Positions 15,221 to 24,872 of a stretch of DNA of 35,264 bases are shown piece by piece (within the stretch, counting starts at the first letter, position 1; every line of letters starts with the position of its first letter). A model generated the notes under the pieces. It did no database searches. It was not told where the DNA came from and worked only from the letters and a program-made list of their open reading frames with translations. This stretch comes from an uncultured Bacilli bacterium (GTDB lineage Bacteria; Bacillota_I; Bacilli_A; RF39; UBA660). The stretch is from assembly GCA_947595045.1 (NCBI GenBank), contig CANQEN010000006.1, positions 1 to 35,264 of the forward strand, in the 5' to 3' direction. Both the position numbers and the translations under genes were made by a program.

Positions 15221-16954
15221 ATGAAACGTTATATAAATACATTTAAAAAATTATTATCAATTGCTAATGATAAATATTTAGTTATTATCCAAATGTTCAT
15301 CAGTTCAGCACTAAATAATATTTCAAGTTTATTACCACCAATAGCAACAGCTGGTATTATTGCTATGATAACGGATAGTAATTTTGCAGGTATTTGGTAT
15401 TATGTTGTTTTATATTTAGTTTTCTATGGAGCTTATTTTGGTTCCCTTTATTGGCAATATTACACTTATACCGTTTTAGCTGATTATTACCATCTAGAAG
15501 TACAACGGTTATTATTTGAGAAAGTAGCTAATAATGAAACTATTTTCGATCGCTTTTCTAAGGGTAAAATTCTTGATACGTGTAATGATGATGTCAGATA
15601 TTTAGTAGATGTTATTGATTGTTTTGTCAAATCAACAATGAATATTTTTAAACTATTTATTATTTTTGTCATTTTCATGCGATATAATGTTATTGTTGCA
15701 ACAGTTGTATTATTAGTTAACCTATTATATTTAAGATTGATGAATGATAATTCTAAAATGGTATCTAAATATTATGAAGGAACTAGAAAATATGAAGATA
15801 AAGTAGGAGATACTTTAACCCAAATGTTAGCTAACCTGCAACAAGTAAAAACATTAAATATTATGCCTAAATTAAATAAAAATTTGGATAAAACAAGAGT
15901 AAAATGGAAAGAACAATATAAATTAAAAAGAAAATATTTAACAGCTAGATATGCCGTTATTCCAACTATTGTCTATATTGTTAAAATCTTACTATATATC
16001 TTTTTAGCATATTTAGTAATTAAGGGAAAAATGACACTAGATAAATTAGTCTTATTAATTAGTTATTTTGAAATGACAATAACATGTAATGATACAATGT
16101 TAGATAATCTTCTAAATTTAAGTAATTATGATGTACGAGTTAATCGTATTAAAACGATTTTAGAGTATACTTCACAAGGTGAATTTGAATTTGGTGATAT
16201 TGATAATGATTATATCAATGGTACTGTTGAATTTAAAGATGTATGTTTTGAACTAAAAGGTAATAAAATTTTAGATAAAGTTTCATTTAAAATTTATCCT
16301 AATGAAATTAATGCGATTGTAGGTCATAGTGGTAGTGGTAAAACGACTATAGTTAATTTGTTATATCGCTTAAATCATGTTAAATCCGGTGAAATATTAA
16401 TCGATAATGAAAGTATTTATAATTATTCTAAAAATGTATATTTTTCTAATGTATCCGGTGTATACCAAAAACCTTTTGTTTTTGATATGAGTATTAAAGA
16501 TAATTTATCACTAGTTGATGTTGATATCCAAAATCAAATAGAGGCATGTAAACGAGTAGGAATACATGAATTTATTCAAAGTTTGCCAAAAGGTTATAAT
16601 ACGGTAATTGGTGATGAAGTGCATCTGTTATCAGAAGGACAGAAACAACTTTTAGTTATAGCTCGAGCTCTTTTATCTAAATCAGAAATATTATTATTTG
16701 ATGAAGTAACTAGTAATATTGATCCTACTACAACCGATAAAATAGCAGAAATTCTTAAAGATTTAAAAGCAGATCATACTATTATAATGATTACTCATAA
16801 ACCAGAAATGATGGAAATAGCAGATCGTGTTATTGTCATGGATAAAGGTAAAGTTGTAGCTAAAGGAATCAATAGTGCTGTGTATACTAAGTCACCAATA
16901 TACCGAGATTTAAGAAATCGTACTTTTGCTAGTATAAGTAATGTTGAAAGTTAA
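15221..16954 (+). CDS. ABC exporter (fused permease and ATPase)
   Basis: This 577-residue half-transporter would work as a homodimer or with a partner. The N-terminal membrane domain (about 15-300) has six predicted helices. The ATPase has Walker A GHSGSGKTT near 368-376, a Q-loop region YQKPFV, signature LSEGQKQ near 470, Walker B ILLFDE near 491 and H-loop ITHKP near 526. LSEGQ replaces the common LSGGQ, a tolerated variant. Exporters of this type move lipids, peptides or drugs outward; the cargo is not evident. It follows the membrane protein without any intergenic base and is followed by a HAD gene after 18 nt. The ATP-binding part has all catalytic residues, so it should be active. Confidence 0.93.
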   Translation: MKRYINTFKKLLSIANDKYLVIIQMFISSALNNISSLLPPIATAGIIAMITDSNFAGIWYYVVLYLVFYGAYFGSLYWQYYTYTVLADYYHLEVQRLLFEKVANNETIFDRFSKGKILDTCNDDVRYLVDVIDCFVKSTMNIFKLFIIFVIFMRYNVIVATVVLLVNLLYLRLMNDNSKMVSKYYEGTRKYEDKVGDTLTQMLANLQQVKTLNIMPKLNKNLDKTRVKWKEQYKLKRKYLTARYAVIPTIVYIVKILLYIFLAYLVIKGKMTLDKLVLLISYFEMTITCNDTMLDNLLNLSNYDVRVNRIKTILEYTSQGEFEFGDIDNDYINGTVEFKDVCFELKGNKILDKVSFKIYPNEINAIVGHSGSGKTTIVNLLYRLNHVKSGEILIDNESIYNYSKNVYFSNVSGVYQKPFVFDMSIKDNLSLVDVDIQNQIEACKRVGIHEFIQSLPKGYNTVIGDEVHLLSEGQKQLLVIARALLSKSEILLFDEVTSNIDPTTTDKIAEILKDLKADHTIIMITHKPEMMEIADRVIVMDKGKVVAKGINSAVYTKSPIYRDLRNRTFASISNVES

Positions 16955-16972
16955 ATATAAAGGGTTGATATA

Positions 16973-17617
16973 ATGTGCAAAGTAGTAATCTTTGATTGGG
17001 GTGGTGTTGTTGAAAGCCATGAAGACAATTTAAAAGATTGTAAAGATGCTAGAGAAAGATTAATTAGACGATATAATAATAATCTATCCAATCAAGATAT
17101 TGCAGATGGTTGGGTTAATCAGACTTCAACTGGTATTCAAATTGAGACTACTAATGATATTGATGATATAAAAGACTGGGTTAATGTAATTCAAACCCAT
17201 TTGCGCATTAATGTACCTTTTATAGAATTTAAAAAAATGTATGAAGAAGAATTTGCGAAAGTAAAATATTATAAAGAAGTAGTTGACTATGCTCATTCAT
17301 TAAAAAAAAGATGTAAAATAGCTATATTATCAAATCTAATAGCTTTTGATAAAAAGCGAATTGACGATGAATGCCATTTAGATCAATTTGATTATGTATA
17401 TTTATCTTTCAAAATTGGATTATTAAAACCAGATAAGAGAATATATGAATATGTTTTAAAGGACTTAAATGTATTACCAAGTGATATATTATTTATTGAT
17501 GATAATCATCAAAATATTTTAGTAGCTAAAGAATGTGGTTGGAATACTTGTGAAGCCTTTGGTTATGAATTAAGTAAAATAAAGAATTGTGTGGAAAAAT
17601 TTTTAGCTAGTAATTAA
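16973..17617 (+). CDS. HAD-superfamily hydrolase
   Basis: The 214-residue protein has HAD motif I as FDWGGVV (Asp7 nucleophile; the usual second Asp is replaced by Gly, as in haloacid-dehalogenase/epoxide-hydrolase-like members), motif II ILSNL with Ser near 119, motif III K148-like in LLKPDKRIYEYVL, and motif IV LFIDDNHQNI with paired Asp. The replaced second Asp suggests it may not be a typical phosphatase; 2-haloacid-dehalogenase-type or an ACAD10-like subgroup fits the FD.GGV(V/L) pattern. A helical cap lies between residues 20 and 90. Start ATG 16973 is preceded only by a weak AGGG. It is last in the operon, before a terminator. Substrate unknown. Confidence 0.88.
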   Translation: MCKVVIFDWGGVVESHEDNLKDCKDARERLIRRYNNNLSNQDIADGWVNQTSTGIQIETTNDIDDIKDWVNVIQTHLRINVPFIEFKKMYEEEFAKVKYYKEVVDYAHSLKKRCKIAILSNLIAFDKKRIDDECHLDQFDYVYLSFKIGLLKPDKRIYEYVLKDLNVLPSDILFIDDNHQNILVAKECGWNTCEAFGYELSKIKNCVEKFLASN

Positions 17618-17682
17618 TATTTTTCATTCAATATTTATGGTATATTATTTATAAATAATATTTATTCAATAGTTAGGTGACT

Positions 17683-17719
17683 AAAAACTAAGAAAATAAA
17701 GTCTTAGTTTTTTATTTTT
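17683..17719 (+). terminator. Terminator after the HAD gene
   Basis: Perfect 11-bp inverted repeat AAAAACTAAGA / TCTTAGTTTTT (17683-17693 and 17702-17712), then a T-rich tract. The A-run before it makes it potentially bidirectional. Confidence 0.85.
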
Positions 17720-17997
17720 CACTTTGATATATAAAATACTATTACATTAAGATAATATGATAATTTTATAAAAATTTAAATATAGTCAAAAAAGATTATT
17801 GTTCATCAACCTCGCAAATATTTTCTTATTTATTTTATTAAACAGAAATAAAAAGGTAATAAATTAGATTGAATATGAATATGGGTATTAATATATTAGG
17901 TTAAGGAATAGAATATTATGTATAAGTTATTAATTGTAAAAGATATTAATCTTTTTTAGAATTGATGTTTTTATAGATTATGCTATTGAATTTATGA
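17720..17997 (+). other. Gene-free interval before polC
   Basis: No ORF over 40 codons with a ribosome-binding site is seen. The interval is extremely AT-rich except for a short patch near 17812 (CAACCTCGCAAAT). It ends with a small terminator-like hairpin AAAAGAT-ATTA-ATCTTTT with T6 (17938-17957), which would close any transcript arising here. A small RNA is possible, but no promoter is convincing. Confidence 0.4.
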
Positions 17998-18003
17998 TAT
18001 AAT
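17998..18003 (+). promoter_or_regulatory. Extended -10 promoter of polC
   Basis: TGaTATAAT (17995-18003) is an extended -10 element; no good -35 is present at the proper distance. It lies about 40 nt before the polC start. Confidence 0.6.
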
Positions 18004-18043
18004 GGCAATAAGGAAGATATGAGAGGAGAAGTAGGTTATCATT

Positions 18044-21000
18044 TTGCCTATGTACATTTATATGGATAATGAGTTGCAAGTATTATTAGATAAAATGAAT
18101 TGGCCTTTAGAAGATAGGGCAATATTTGAAGAAGCTAAATTGTTGAAAGTTTTATGTGATAAAAAACTTAATGTATATACTTTTTTGATTAATATTAAAA
18201 CCAATTTATCACCAGATTTATTTAATACATTTATTGATAAATTAAAAGATGCTTTTTATGAAATGAAAGTTATGGTAATTTTTCAAGTATTAGATAAAAA
18301 TTATGAATTAGTTCAATCTTATTTTGAATATTTAATGAAACGTTATGGTAAAAAATGTCCTATTTTAACTACTTTAATAGATGCTAAAGTTGTAATAAAT
18401 GGGTCTACTTTAAATATTGAAGTTTCTAATATCGCTGAAAAAAGCAAGTTAGAGAGTTTGGCATCTAATATTATAGATGATTTTAATGCTTTGGGTTTTG
18501 ATAATTTAGTACTAGATATAACTATCAATACAAAAAAAAGTGATGAATTATATCAGAGTATTGAGAATGATAAAAATAAAAATAGTATGGTTGATAAAGA
18601 ACGATTAGATAAAATAGATGAAGTAATTGTACCAGATAAAAATACTTCTTATAAGCGCAATTATATACCAAAACCAATTGAAACAGAAGATCATCCTAAT
18701 GTTATTTTAGGAAGACTTATTGATACCGATATGACTAGAATAGATGTCATTATAGGAACTGTTAACAATATTGCTATTGAGGGTGAAATCTTTGGAATTG
18801 AGTTTAAAGAGACAAGGGCAGGCTTTATTATTGCTCAATTAAAAATAACTGATTATACAGATAGTATTTATGGAAAAATTTTTATTAATGATCAAGAAGA
18901 TTATAAACGATTACAAGGCTTGCTTAAGGTGGGAGAATGGTATAAATTTAGAGGTTCTATAAAGGATGATCGTTTTTCAGGAGAAGAGACTTTAAATATT
19001 CAAGATATAAATATTTCTAATAGGAAATTAGATGATACTATTGATGATGCTCCTGTAAAAAGGGTTGAATTACATGCCCATACAACAATGAGTCAAATGG
19101 ATGGTTTAGTTGATGCTAAAGTATTGTGTAAAACAGCTAAAAAATGGGGGCATAAAGCTATTGCTATTACTGATCATAATGGTTGTCAATCCTTTCCAGA
19201 TGTTTATCATTTTGTTTGTGATGTCAATAAAGGAGTTGAAAAAGAAGAAGATAAGTTTAAAGCCTTGTATGGTACTGAAATTACGATGATTGATGATACG
19301 GTGCAAATTGTATTAAGACCAACTGATGATGATTTAGTTGATAATACTTATGTAGTATTTGATACGGAGACTACCGGTTTTAATGCTGGTGGTGGTGATC
19401 AAATGATTGAAATAGGTGCAGTTAAAATTAATAATGGTGAAATCATTGATCGTTTTGATGAATTAATCAATCCTAATCGAAAATTGCATAGCAAAATTAC
19501 AGAATTAACCCATATTACTGATGATATGTTAGAAGATAAAGATACTGAAGAAAATGTTGTTAAACGTTTTATGAATTGGGTTGGAGATCTGCCTATGGTA
19601 GCTCATAATGCTAAGTTCGATGTGTCTTTTATAGAAATGGCCTTTTCTAAATATAAGATGGGTGAATTTACTAATACTGTTATTGATACATTAGAGTTAT
19701 CTAGGACCTTAGATAATAATTATGCTCGTCATAGCTTGTCAGCTTTAGTAAAACGTTATAATGTAGTGTTTGATGAAGATGCTCATCACCGAGCTGATTA
19801 TGATGCTGAGGGAACAGCTTTAGTTTTCCATAAAATGTTACAGAAATTAGATAGTCAAAATTATGAAAAGATAAGCGATTTAGATCGTTTAGTTAGTCGT
19901 GATGAAATTCACAAATATGGACGTGCTCATCATGTCAACTTGTTAGTAAAAAATAAAGTAGGACTAAAAAATCTATTTAAGATTATTAGTTTAGCGAATA
20001 CAACTTATTTATATAAAACACCACGTATATTACGAAGTGAAATTGAAAAACATCGGGAAGGGTTGTTAGTTGGTAGTGGTTGTTATGAATCTGAGGTTTT
20101 TACAGAAGCTAAGAGTAAGGGTGATGAAGAATTAACAAATATCATTAATTTTTATGATTACGTTGAAGTACAACCACCAGATGTATATGACCATTTGATT
20201 CAATCGAGTGATTTTGCTAATTATGATGAAGTATTAGAACATATAAAAAAGATAATTAGAGTAACTAAAGATGCAGGTCGTATAATTGTAGCTACAGGTG
20301 ATGTACATCATTTAAAGCCAGAAGATAGAATGTATCGTGAGATTATTGTTAATCAAAAAGTACCTGGAGGGGGACGACATCCGTTAGCGCGTAATTCGAT
20401 AACTAAAATACCGTCACAACATTTCAGGACAACAAGAGAAATGTTAGAGGCTTTTGATTTTTTAGATGAAGATTTAGCTTATGAAATAGTTGTCTTAAAT
20501 ACTAATAAGATAGCTGATATGGTAGAAATTATAGAGGTTATTATAGAGACAGGTGGAGTACCCTTTTCTCCTAAAATAGCTAATTCAGTTGAAACAGTAA
20601 CAGAACTTGTTTATAATTGCGCTAAAGCATGGTATGGGGATCCACTACCATATAATATTGAAGAGAGAATTGCTAAAGAATTATATGGGGATTGTGTAGC
20701 TAATGCTATATTAGAACAGTTACAAAGTGAAAATGTTTGCGAATCTGATTTAGAACATGAGTTATTTGATCGTGTTCATAAAGTTATTTTAGAAGGTTTT
20801 GATGCTGTAAAGAAATTAGTACGTAATAATATAAAGTTACATGAATCAGCTTTAACAGACGAAGAATTAGATAATAAATTACAAAAAAATCTAGGTGGTA
20901 TTATAGGTGGAGGCTTTGATGTTATCTATTTAATAGCTCAAAAATTAGTAAAACATTCTAATGATGATGGCTATCTGGTAGGTTCAAGAGGTTCAGTAGG

Positions 21001-22681
21001 ATCAAGTTTTGTTGCAACTATGATGGGAATTACAGAAGTAAATCCTTTACCAGCTCATTATCGTTGTTTAGAATGTCAGTATAGTCTTTTTGATGACGAT
21101 GATGGTAATCCACTAGGTGCTAATTATTCAAGTGGCTTTGATTTGCCTAATAAAAAATGCCCAAAATGTGGGGCCGATTTGTATAAAGATGGTCAAGATA
21201 TGCCGTTTGCTACTTTTTTAGGTTTTAATGCTGATAAAGTACCAGATATTGATCTTAATTTTTCAGATTTGAATCAGGCTGATGCACATGAATACACTAA
21301 AGTATTGTTTGGTGTTGATAATGTATATCGTGCTGGAACTATTGGTACGGTAGCAGAAAAAACAGCTTTTGGTTTTGTTAAAGGATACTGTGAAGATCAT
21401 AATATTATTATGAGGACAGCTGAAATAGAAAGATTAGCTATGGGTTGTACTGGAGTTAAGCGAACTACAGGTCAACATCCAGGTGGAATAGTAGTTGTCC
21501 CTAATTATATGGATGTTTTTGATTTTACCCCATTTCAATATCCAGCAGATGATGCTACTTCAGCTTGGCGAACAACGCATTTTGATTATCATGCCATTGA
21601 TCAAGATTTATTGAAATTAGATATTTTGGGTCATTCTGATCCTACTCAATTACGTATGATTCAAGATTTAACTAAAACAGATATTTTGAAAGTACCATTA
21701 GATGATAAAGAAACAATGAGTCTATTTACTGGTACAGAAGCATTAGGGGTTACTAGCGAACAAATTATGTGTAAAACTGGTACCTTAGGCATACCAGAAT
21801 TTGGAACGCCATTTACAATTGGAATGGTTGAGGAAACTAAGCCTAAAACTTTTGCTGAATTAATTAAAATATCTGGATTGTCTCATGGAACTGATGTTTG
21901 GTTAGGAAATGCTCAAGAACTAATTAGAAATAAAATAGTTCCCTTTAAAGATGTAATTGGTTGTCGTGATGATATTATGGTTTATTTGATGTATAAGGGC
22001 GTAGAACCAATTAAAGCATTTAAAATTATGGAATTTGTTCGAAAAGGTAAAGCTAGTAAAGATCCAGAGACTTGGGCCAAACATAAAGAGACAATGGAAA
22101 AAGCTGGCATTGAATCATGGTTTATAGAATCATGTGGTAAAATTAAGTATATGTTTCCAAAAGCTCATGCTGCAGCTTATGTTATAAGTGCTTTTAGAAT
22201 TGCATGGTATAAAGTACATATGCCTGTTTACTTTTATGCGTCTTGGTTAACTAGTAAAGCTACTGATACCGATATAGAGGTTATGTTAGGGGGATATAGT
22301 GCTATTAAGAAGAGAATTATTGAAATTCAGGAAAAAGGATATGATGCAACTAATAAAGAGATGGGTCAATTAGAAAGTTTAAAAGTATGCTTGGAAGCAA
22401 CTGCTAGAGGTATTAAGTTTTTACCTGTTGATTTAGACAAAAGTGAGGCAACAGTGTGGGGAGTTAAAGATGAAAAATCTATTTATCCACCATTTTCAAG
22501 TATTGATGGTTTAGGAGTTACTGTTGCTCAAAAAATTGTAACTGAGCGTGATAAGAGACCATTCTTAAGTGTAGAAGAAGTACAACATCGTGCTAAAATA
22601 TCAGCTACTTTAATGGATAGAATGCGCATGATGAATATATTTGATGGTATGGAAGAATCTAATCAATTAAGTTTGTTTTAG
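18044..22681 (+). CDS. polC: DNA polymerase III PolC
   Basis: The main Gram-positive replicative polymerase, 1,545 residues. Order: N-terminal domain, OB fold (about 228-330), PHP with intact RVELHAHTTMSQMDG near 341, an inserted 3'-5' exonuclease with FDTETTGF near 438, HNAKFDVSF and HHRADYDAEGTA, then the polymerase: GSRGSVGSSF near 983, a zinc module CLEC...CPKC (about 1008-1042), catalytic PDIDLNF near 1068, HPGGIVVVP, FPKAHAAAYVISAFRIAWYK and a C-terminal helix-hairpin-helix and tau-binding end (NQLSLF). The start is unclear: TTG 18044 has AGTAGG 9 nt upstream, while the stronger GAGAGGAG (18020-18027) is far from ATG 18050. Both PolC and DnaE being present is typical of Bacillota. Confidence 0.97.
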   Translation: MPMYIYMDNELQVLLDKMNWPLEDRAIFEEAKLLKVLCDKKLNVYTFLINIKTNLSPDLFNTFIDKLKDAFYEMKVMVIFQVLDKNYELVQSYFEYLMKRYGKKCPILTTLIDAKVVINGSTLNIEVSNIAEKSKLESLASNIIDDFNALGFDNLVLDITINTKKSDELYQSIENDKNKNSMVDKERLDKIDEVIVPDKNTSYKRNYIPKPIETEDHPNVILGRLIDTDMTRIDVIIGTVNNIAIEGEIFGIEFKETRAGFIIAQLKITDYTDSIYGKIFINDQEDYKRLQGLLKVGEWYKFRGSIKDDRFSGEETLNIQDINISNRKLDDTIDDAPVKRVELHAHTTMSQMDGLVDAKVLCKTAKKWGHKAIAITDHNGCQSFPDVYHFVCDVNKGVEKEEDKFKALYGTEITMIDDTVQIVLRPTDDDLVDNTYVVFDTETTGFNAGGGDQMIEIGAVKINNGEIIDRFDELINPNRKLHSKITELTHITDDMLEDKDTEENVVKRFMNWVGDLPMVAHNAKFDVSFIEMAFSKYKMGEFTNTVIDTLELSRTLDNNYARHSLSALVKRYNVVFDEDAHHRADYDAEGTALVFHKMLQKLDSQNYEKISDLDRLVSRDEIHKYGRAHHVNLLVKNKVGLKNLFKIISLANTTYLYKTPRILRSEIEKHREGLLVGSGCYESEVFTEAKSKGDEELTNIINFYDYVEVQPPDVYDHLIQSSDFANYDEVLEHIKKIIRVTKDAGRIIVATGDVHHLKPEDRMYREIIVNQKVPGGGRHPLARNSITKIPSQHFRTTREMLEAFDFLDEDLAYEIVVLNTNKIADMVEIIEVIIETGGVPFSPKIANSVETVTELVYNCAKAWYGDPLPYNIEERIAKELYGDCVANAILEQLQSENVCESDLEHELFDRVHKVILEGFDAVKKLVRNNIKLHESALTDEELDNKLQKNLGGIIGGGFDVIYLIAQKLVKHSNDDGYLVGSRGSVGSSFVATMMGITEVNPLPAHYRCLECQYSLFDDDDGNPLGANYSSGFDLPNKKCPKCGADLYKDGQDMPFATFLGFNADKVPDIDLNFSDLNQADAHEYTKVLFGVDNVYRAGTIGTVAEKTAFGFVKGYCEDHNIIMRTAEIERLAMGCTGVKRTTGQHPGGIVVVPNYMDVFDFTPFQYPADDATSAWRTTHFDYHAIDQDLLKLDILGHSDPTQLRMIQDLTKTDILKVPLDDKETMSLFTGTEALGVTSEQIMCKTGTLGIPEFGTPFTIGMVEETKPKTFAELIKISGLSHGTDVWLGNAQELIRNKIVPFKDVIGCRDDIMVYLMYKGVEPIKAFKIMEFVRKGKASKDPETWAKHKETMEKAGIESWFIESCGKIKYMFPKAHAAAYVISAFRIAWYKVHMPVYFYASWLTSKATDTDIEVMLGGYSAIKKRIIEIQEKGYDATNKEMGQLESLKVCLEATARGIKFLPVDLDKSEATVWGVKDEKSIYPPFSSIDGLGVTVAQKIVTERDKRPFLSVEEVQHRAKISATLMDRMRMMNIFDGMEESNQLSLF

Positions 22682-22690
22682 GAGATGATA

Positions 22691-23800
22691 ATGAAAAAGT
22701 TATTAATATTGATGAGTATACTCATACTAATATTAATAGTTATCTATACATATATATTTAATAATCCTTTCGTAGAAATAAAATTAGTTGGTAATGAGAT
22801 TGTACAATTAGAAGTTAATACTGATTATGAAGAATCTGGTTTTAATGCTTATATTTATAATAATAACTTAAATGATAAAGTTATAGTTGATACTAATTTA
22901 AATACTAAAAAATTAGGATCTTATCAATTAAACTATAAAATAACTTTTTTTAAAACCACTAAAGAGGTAAAAAGAAAAGTGATAGTTCAGGATACTACTA
23001 AACCTAAAATATTATTAATGGGTAATAATGAAATTATGTTGGAAGTAGGAACAGAATATAAAGAAATAGGTTATAAAGCGATAGATAATTATGATGGAAA
23101 TATAACCGATTTAGTAGAAATTGATTCCAATGTTAATTATAATATACCTGGAAAATATCAAATTATTTATAAAGTTGCTGATACTAGTAATAATATTATG
23201 ACAGCAGTTAGAAATATTATTATAAATCCTAAGGAAAATGAAAGTGAGTTTAGTGTTCATGAAAATAATGTAATTAGTAATAATGGATATAATGATATAA
23301 TAATGGGACCAACTTACATCAATGATATTTTGATTGTTAATAAAAAGTATGCTTTACCTAAAGATTATGGTTCAGGTATTGATTCTGAGGCTTTAGAATC
23401 CCTACATCAACTACAAAGTGCAGCTACTGCGGTTGGGATTGATTTACCTGTATTGTCGGCCTATCGTTCTTATGATGTACAAACACAATTATATAGTAAA
23501 TATTATGAAGTAGATGGTGATAAAGCTGATTCTTATTCAGCTCGGCCAGGACATTCTGAGCATCAAACAGGATTAGCTTTTGATGTTGGTTCAATTGACG
23601 ATAACTATGGTGAGACAGCATCAGGAATTTGGCTTAAAAATAATTGTTTTTTATACGGTTTTATTATTAGATATCCAATAGGTAAAGAGTATATAACTGG
23701 TTATAAATACGAACCATGGCATATAAGATATTTGGGTGTTGATATTGCTACTAATATAATGCAACGAAATATTACTTTGGAAGAATATTTAGGTATATAA
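22691..23800 (+). CDS. VanY/LdcB-type carboxypeptidase with two Ig-like repeats
   Basis: The 369-residue exported protein starts at ATG 22691 with GGAGA (22681-22685); ATG 22685 overlaps that site. An N-terminal membrane anchor (residues 3-22) is followed by two DUF5011 bacterial Ig-like repeats (about 28-105 and 106-175, each with the VG.E....G..A....ITD...ID......GKYQIIYKV.D pattern). The C-terminal domain carries SAYRSYDVQ, HSEHQTGLAFDVG (zinc-binding S.H..G.A.D) and EPWHIRY. This is the D-alanyl-D-alanine or LD-carboxypeptidase family that trims peptidoglycan stem peptides at the cell surface. It follows polC by a few bases and ends at a bidirectional terminator. The Ig-like repeats probably space the enzyme from the membrane. 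Confidence 0.92.
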   Translation: MKKLLILMSILILILIVIYTYIFNNPFVEIKLVGNEIVQLEVNTDYEESGFNAYIYNNNLNDKVIVDTNLNTKKLGSYQLNYKITFFKTTKEVKRKVIVQDTTKPKILLMGNNEIMLEVGTEYKEIGYKAIDNYDGNITDLVEIDSNVNYNIPGKYQIIYKVADTSNNIMTAVRNIIINPKENESEFSVHENNVISNNGYNDIIMGPTYINDILIVNKKYALPKDYGSGIDSEALESLHQLQSAATAVGIDLPVLSAYRSYDVQTQLYSKYYEVDGDKADSYSARPGHSEHQTGLAFDVGSIDDNYGETASGIWLKNNCFLYGFIIRYPIGKEYITGYKYEPWHIRYLGVDIATNIMQRNITLEEYLGI

Positions 23801-23802
23801 TA

Positions 23803-23842
23803 AAATAAACTAAGAATGGTAAAAGATTCTTAGTTTATTTTT
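23803..23842. terminator. Bidirectional terminator between convergent genes
   Basis: Perfect 15-bp inverted repeat (23803-23817 and 23826-23840, core ACTAAGAAT / ATTCTTAGT) flanked by A on the left and T on the right. It serves the carboxypeptidase gene and the reverse-strand gene. Confidence 0.85.
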
Positions 23843-23886
23843 ACTTTTTATGGATAAAATAATGTTGTATCGCTAAAACCTATAAA

Positions 23887-24720
23887 TTATAATTTTTTAA
23901 TTTTTACAGGTTGTTTATTTATTTCTGTATTTTCATTTAATAATTCAGAACTATAGGTTGTAACTTCATTATTTAAATTATTATTTATATTTAACATATT
24001 AGTTTTAATTTGCTCATAGTAAGAATGTAGAAGTTTTATATTTATTGACTCTGTATTGGTTATATAAACATAAAACATAGGACTATTTTTTTCCTTTATT
24101 TGCATTTGCATAGGATAAAATGTTGGGGTTATTAGTTCATTATTTACCTGTAGTTGGAAATTATATATAGTATCACTTCTATTTTCTACTCCAATAATTA
24201 CTGACGGGTAATGATTTATCATAGCCAATTGATAAGGGTACTTAGTTAAACTAGCTATTTTTTTTATTTCTTCTAAAGATATTTTATTAAAATTAGTAGT
24301 ATTTAAAATTATTGTCATTTTGCTTTTATCTAACTCTTTAGTAAGTGTATTAAAATATTCAAATTTATCCATTTTATTAGAGCATGTATTATAATCATGT
24401 TTTTCTTTGCTGGTTAACTTAATAAGATTTGACTTAACCAAGGGATAATTCAATAGTTCTTTTTTATCTAAATTATTAGTTATTAGAACATATCCTAAAT
24501 TAATTCCAGGAATCAAAATAAATAAGCTTCGTAAGCAATTTAATAATAATTTCTTTTGATGTTCTTGATTGATACAATCAATGGCATCATCTAAAATATG
24601 TTTTTTAATTTTATATCCACTATTAGGCAATATCAAAGTTGCAAAATTCATTCCATTTAGTAATATTTTGCCTGAGATAATTATAGTTATAATCCATATA
24701 ATAATATATATCGTTGACAT
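23887..24720 (-). CDS. Unknown membrane-anchored protein
   Basis: The 277-residue protein starts at the ATG at 24720 (MSTIYIIIWIITIIISGKILL), preceded on the reverse strand by AAGGAGG; the longer in-frame reading from 24804 has no site. Two hydrophobic segments lie near the N-terminus (about 3-24 and 68-88, RSLFILIPGINLGYVLITNN), and a mostly soluble C-terminal domain of about 180 residues follows with alternating strands (TIILNTTNF, YQLAMINHYPSVIIGV, NFQLQVNNELITP). I do not recognise the family. A lone gene convergent with the carboxypeptidase and divergent from the deacetylase; both neighbours act at the cell surface, but no functional link is visible. Confidence 0.72.
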   Translation of the reverse strand: MSTIYIIIWIITIIISGKILLNGMNFATLILPNSGYKIKKHILDDAIDCINQEHQKKLLLNCLRSLFILIPGINLGYVLITNNLDKKELLNYPLVKSNLIKLTSKEKHDYNTCSNKMDKFEYFNTLTKELDKSKMTIILNTTNFNKISLEEIKKIASLTKYPYQLAMINHYPSVIIGVENRSDTIYNFQLQVNNELITPTFYPMQMQIKEKNSPMFYVYITNTESINIKLLHSYYEQIKTNMLNINNNLNNEVTTYSSELLNENTEINKQPVKIKKL

Positions 24721-24759
24721 ACATATACCTCCTTGTATAAATAAAATATTAATGTTATT

Positions 24760-24788
24760 ATCATATAACAAATAGCAATTAAAATCAA
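24760..24788 (-). promoter_or_regulatory. Reverse-strand promoter
   Basis: On the reverse strand TTGATT (24788-24783), a 17-nt spacer and TATGAT (24765-24760). It fits the start at 24720 and makes the longer reading from 24804 unlikely. Confidence 0.6.
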
Positions 24789-24816
24789 GAATTTTATTCA
24801 ACACAATTATATTATA

Positions 24817-24825
24817 TGATAAAAT
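24817..24825 (+). promoter_or_regulatory. Extended -10 promoter of the deacetylase gene
   Basis: TGaTAAAAT, 48 nt before the start codon; the -35 is not clear. Divergent from the reverse-strand promoter about 50 nt away. Confidence 0.45.
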
Positions 24826-24872
24826 GAAAATAGTAACATTAGGATTAAGTATTTGAGGGAGGAAATTTATAT

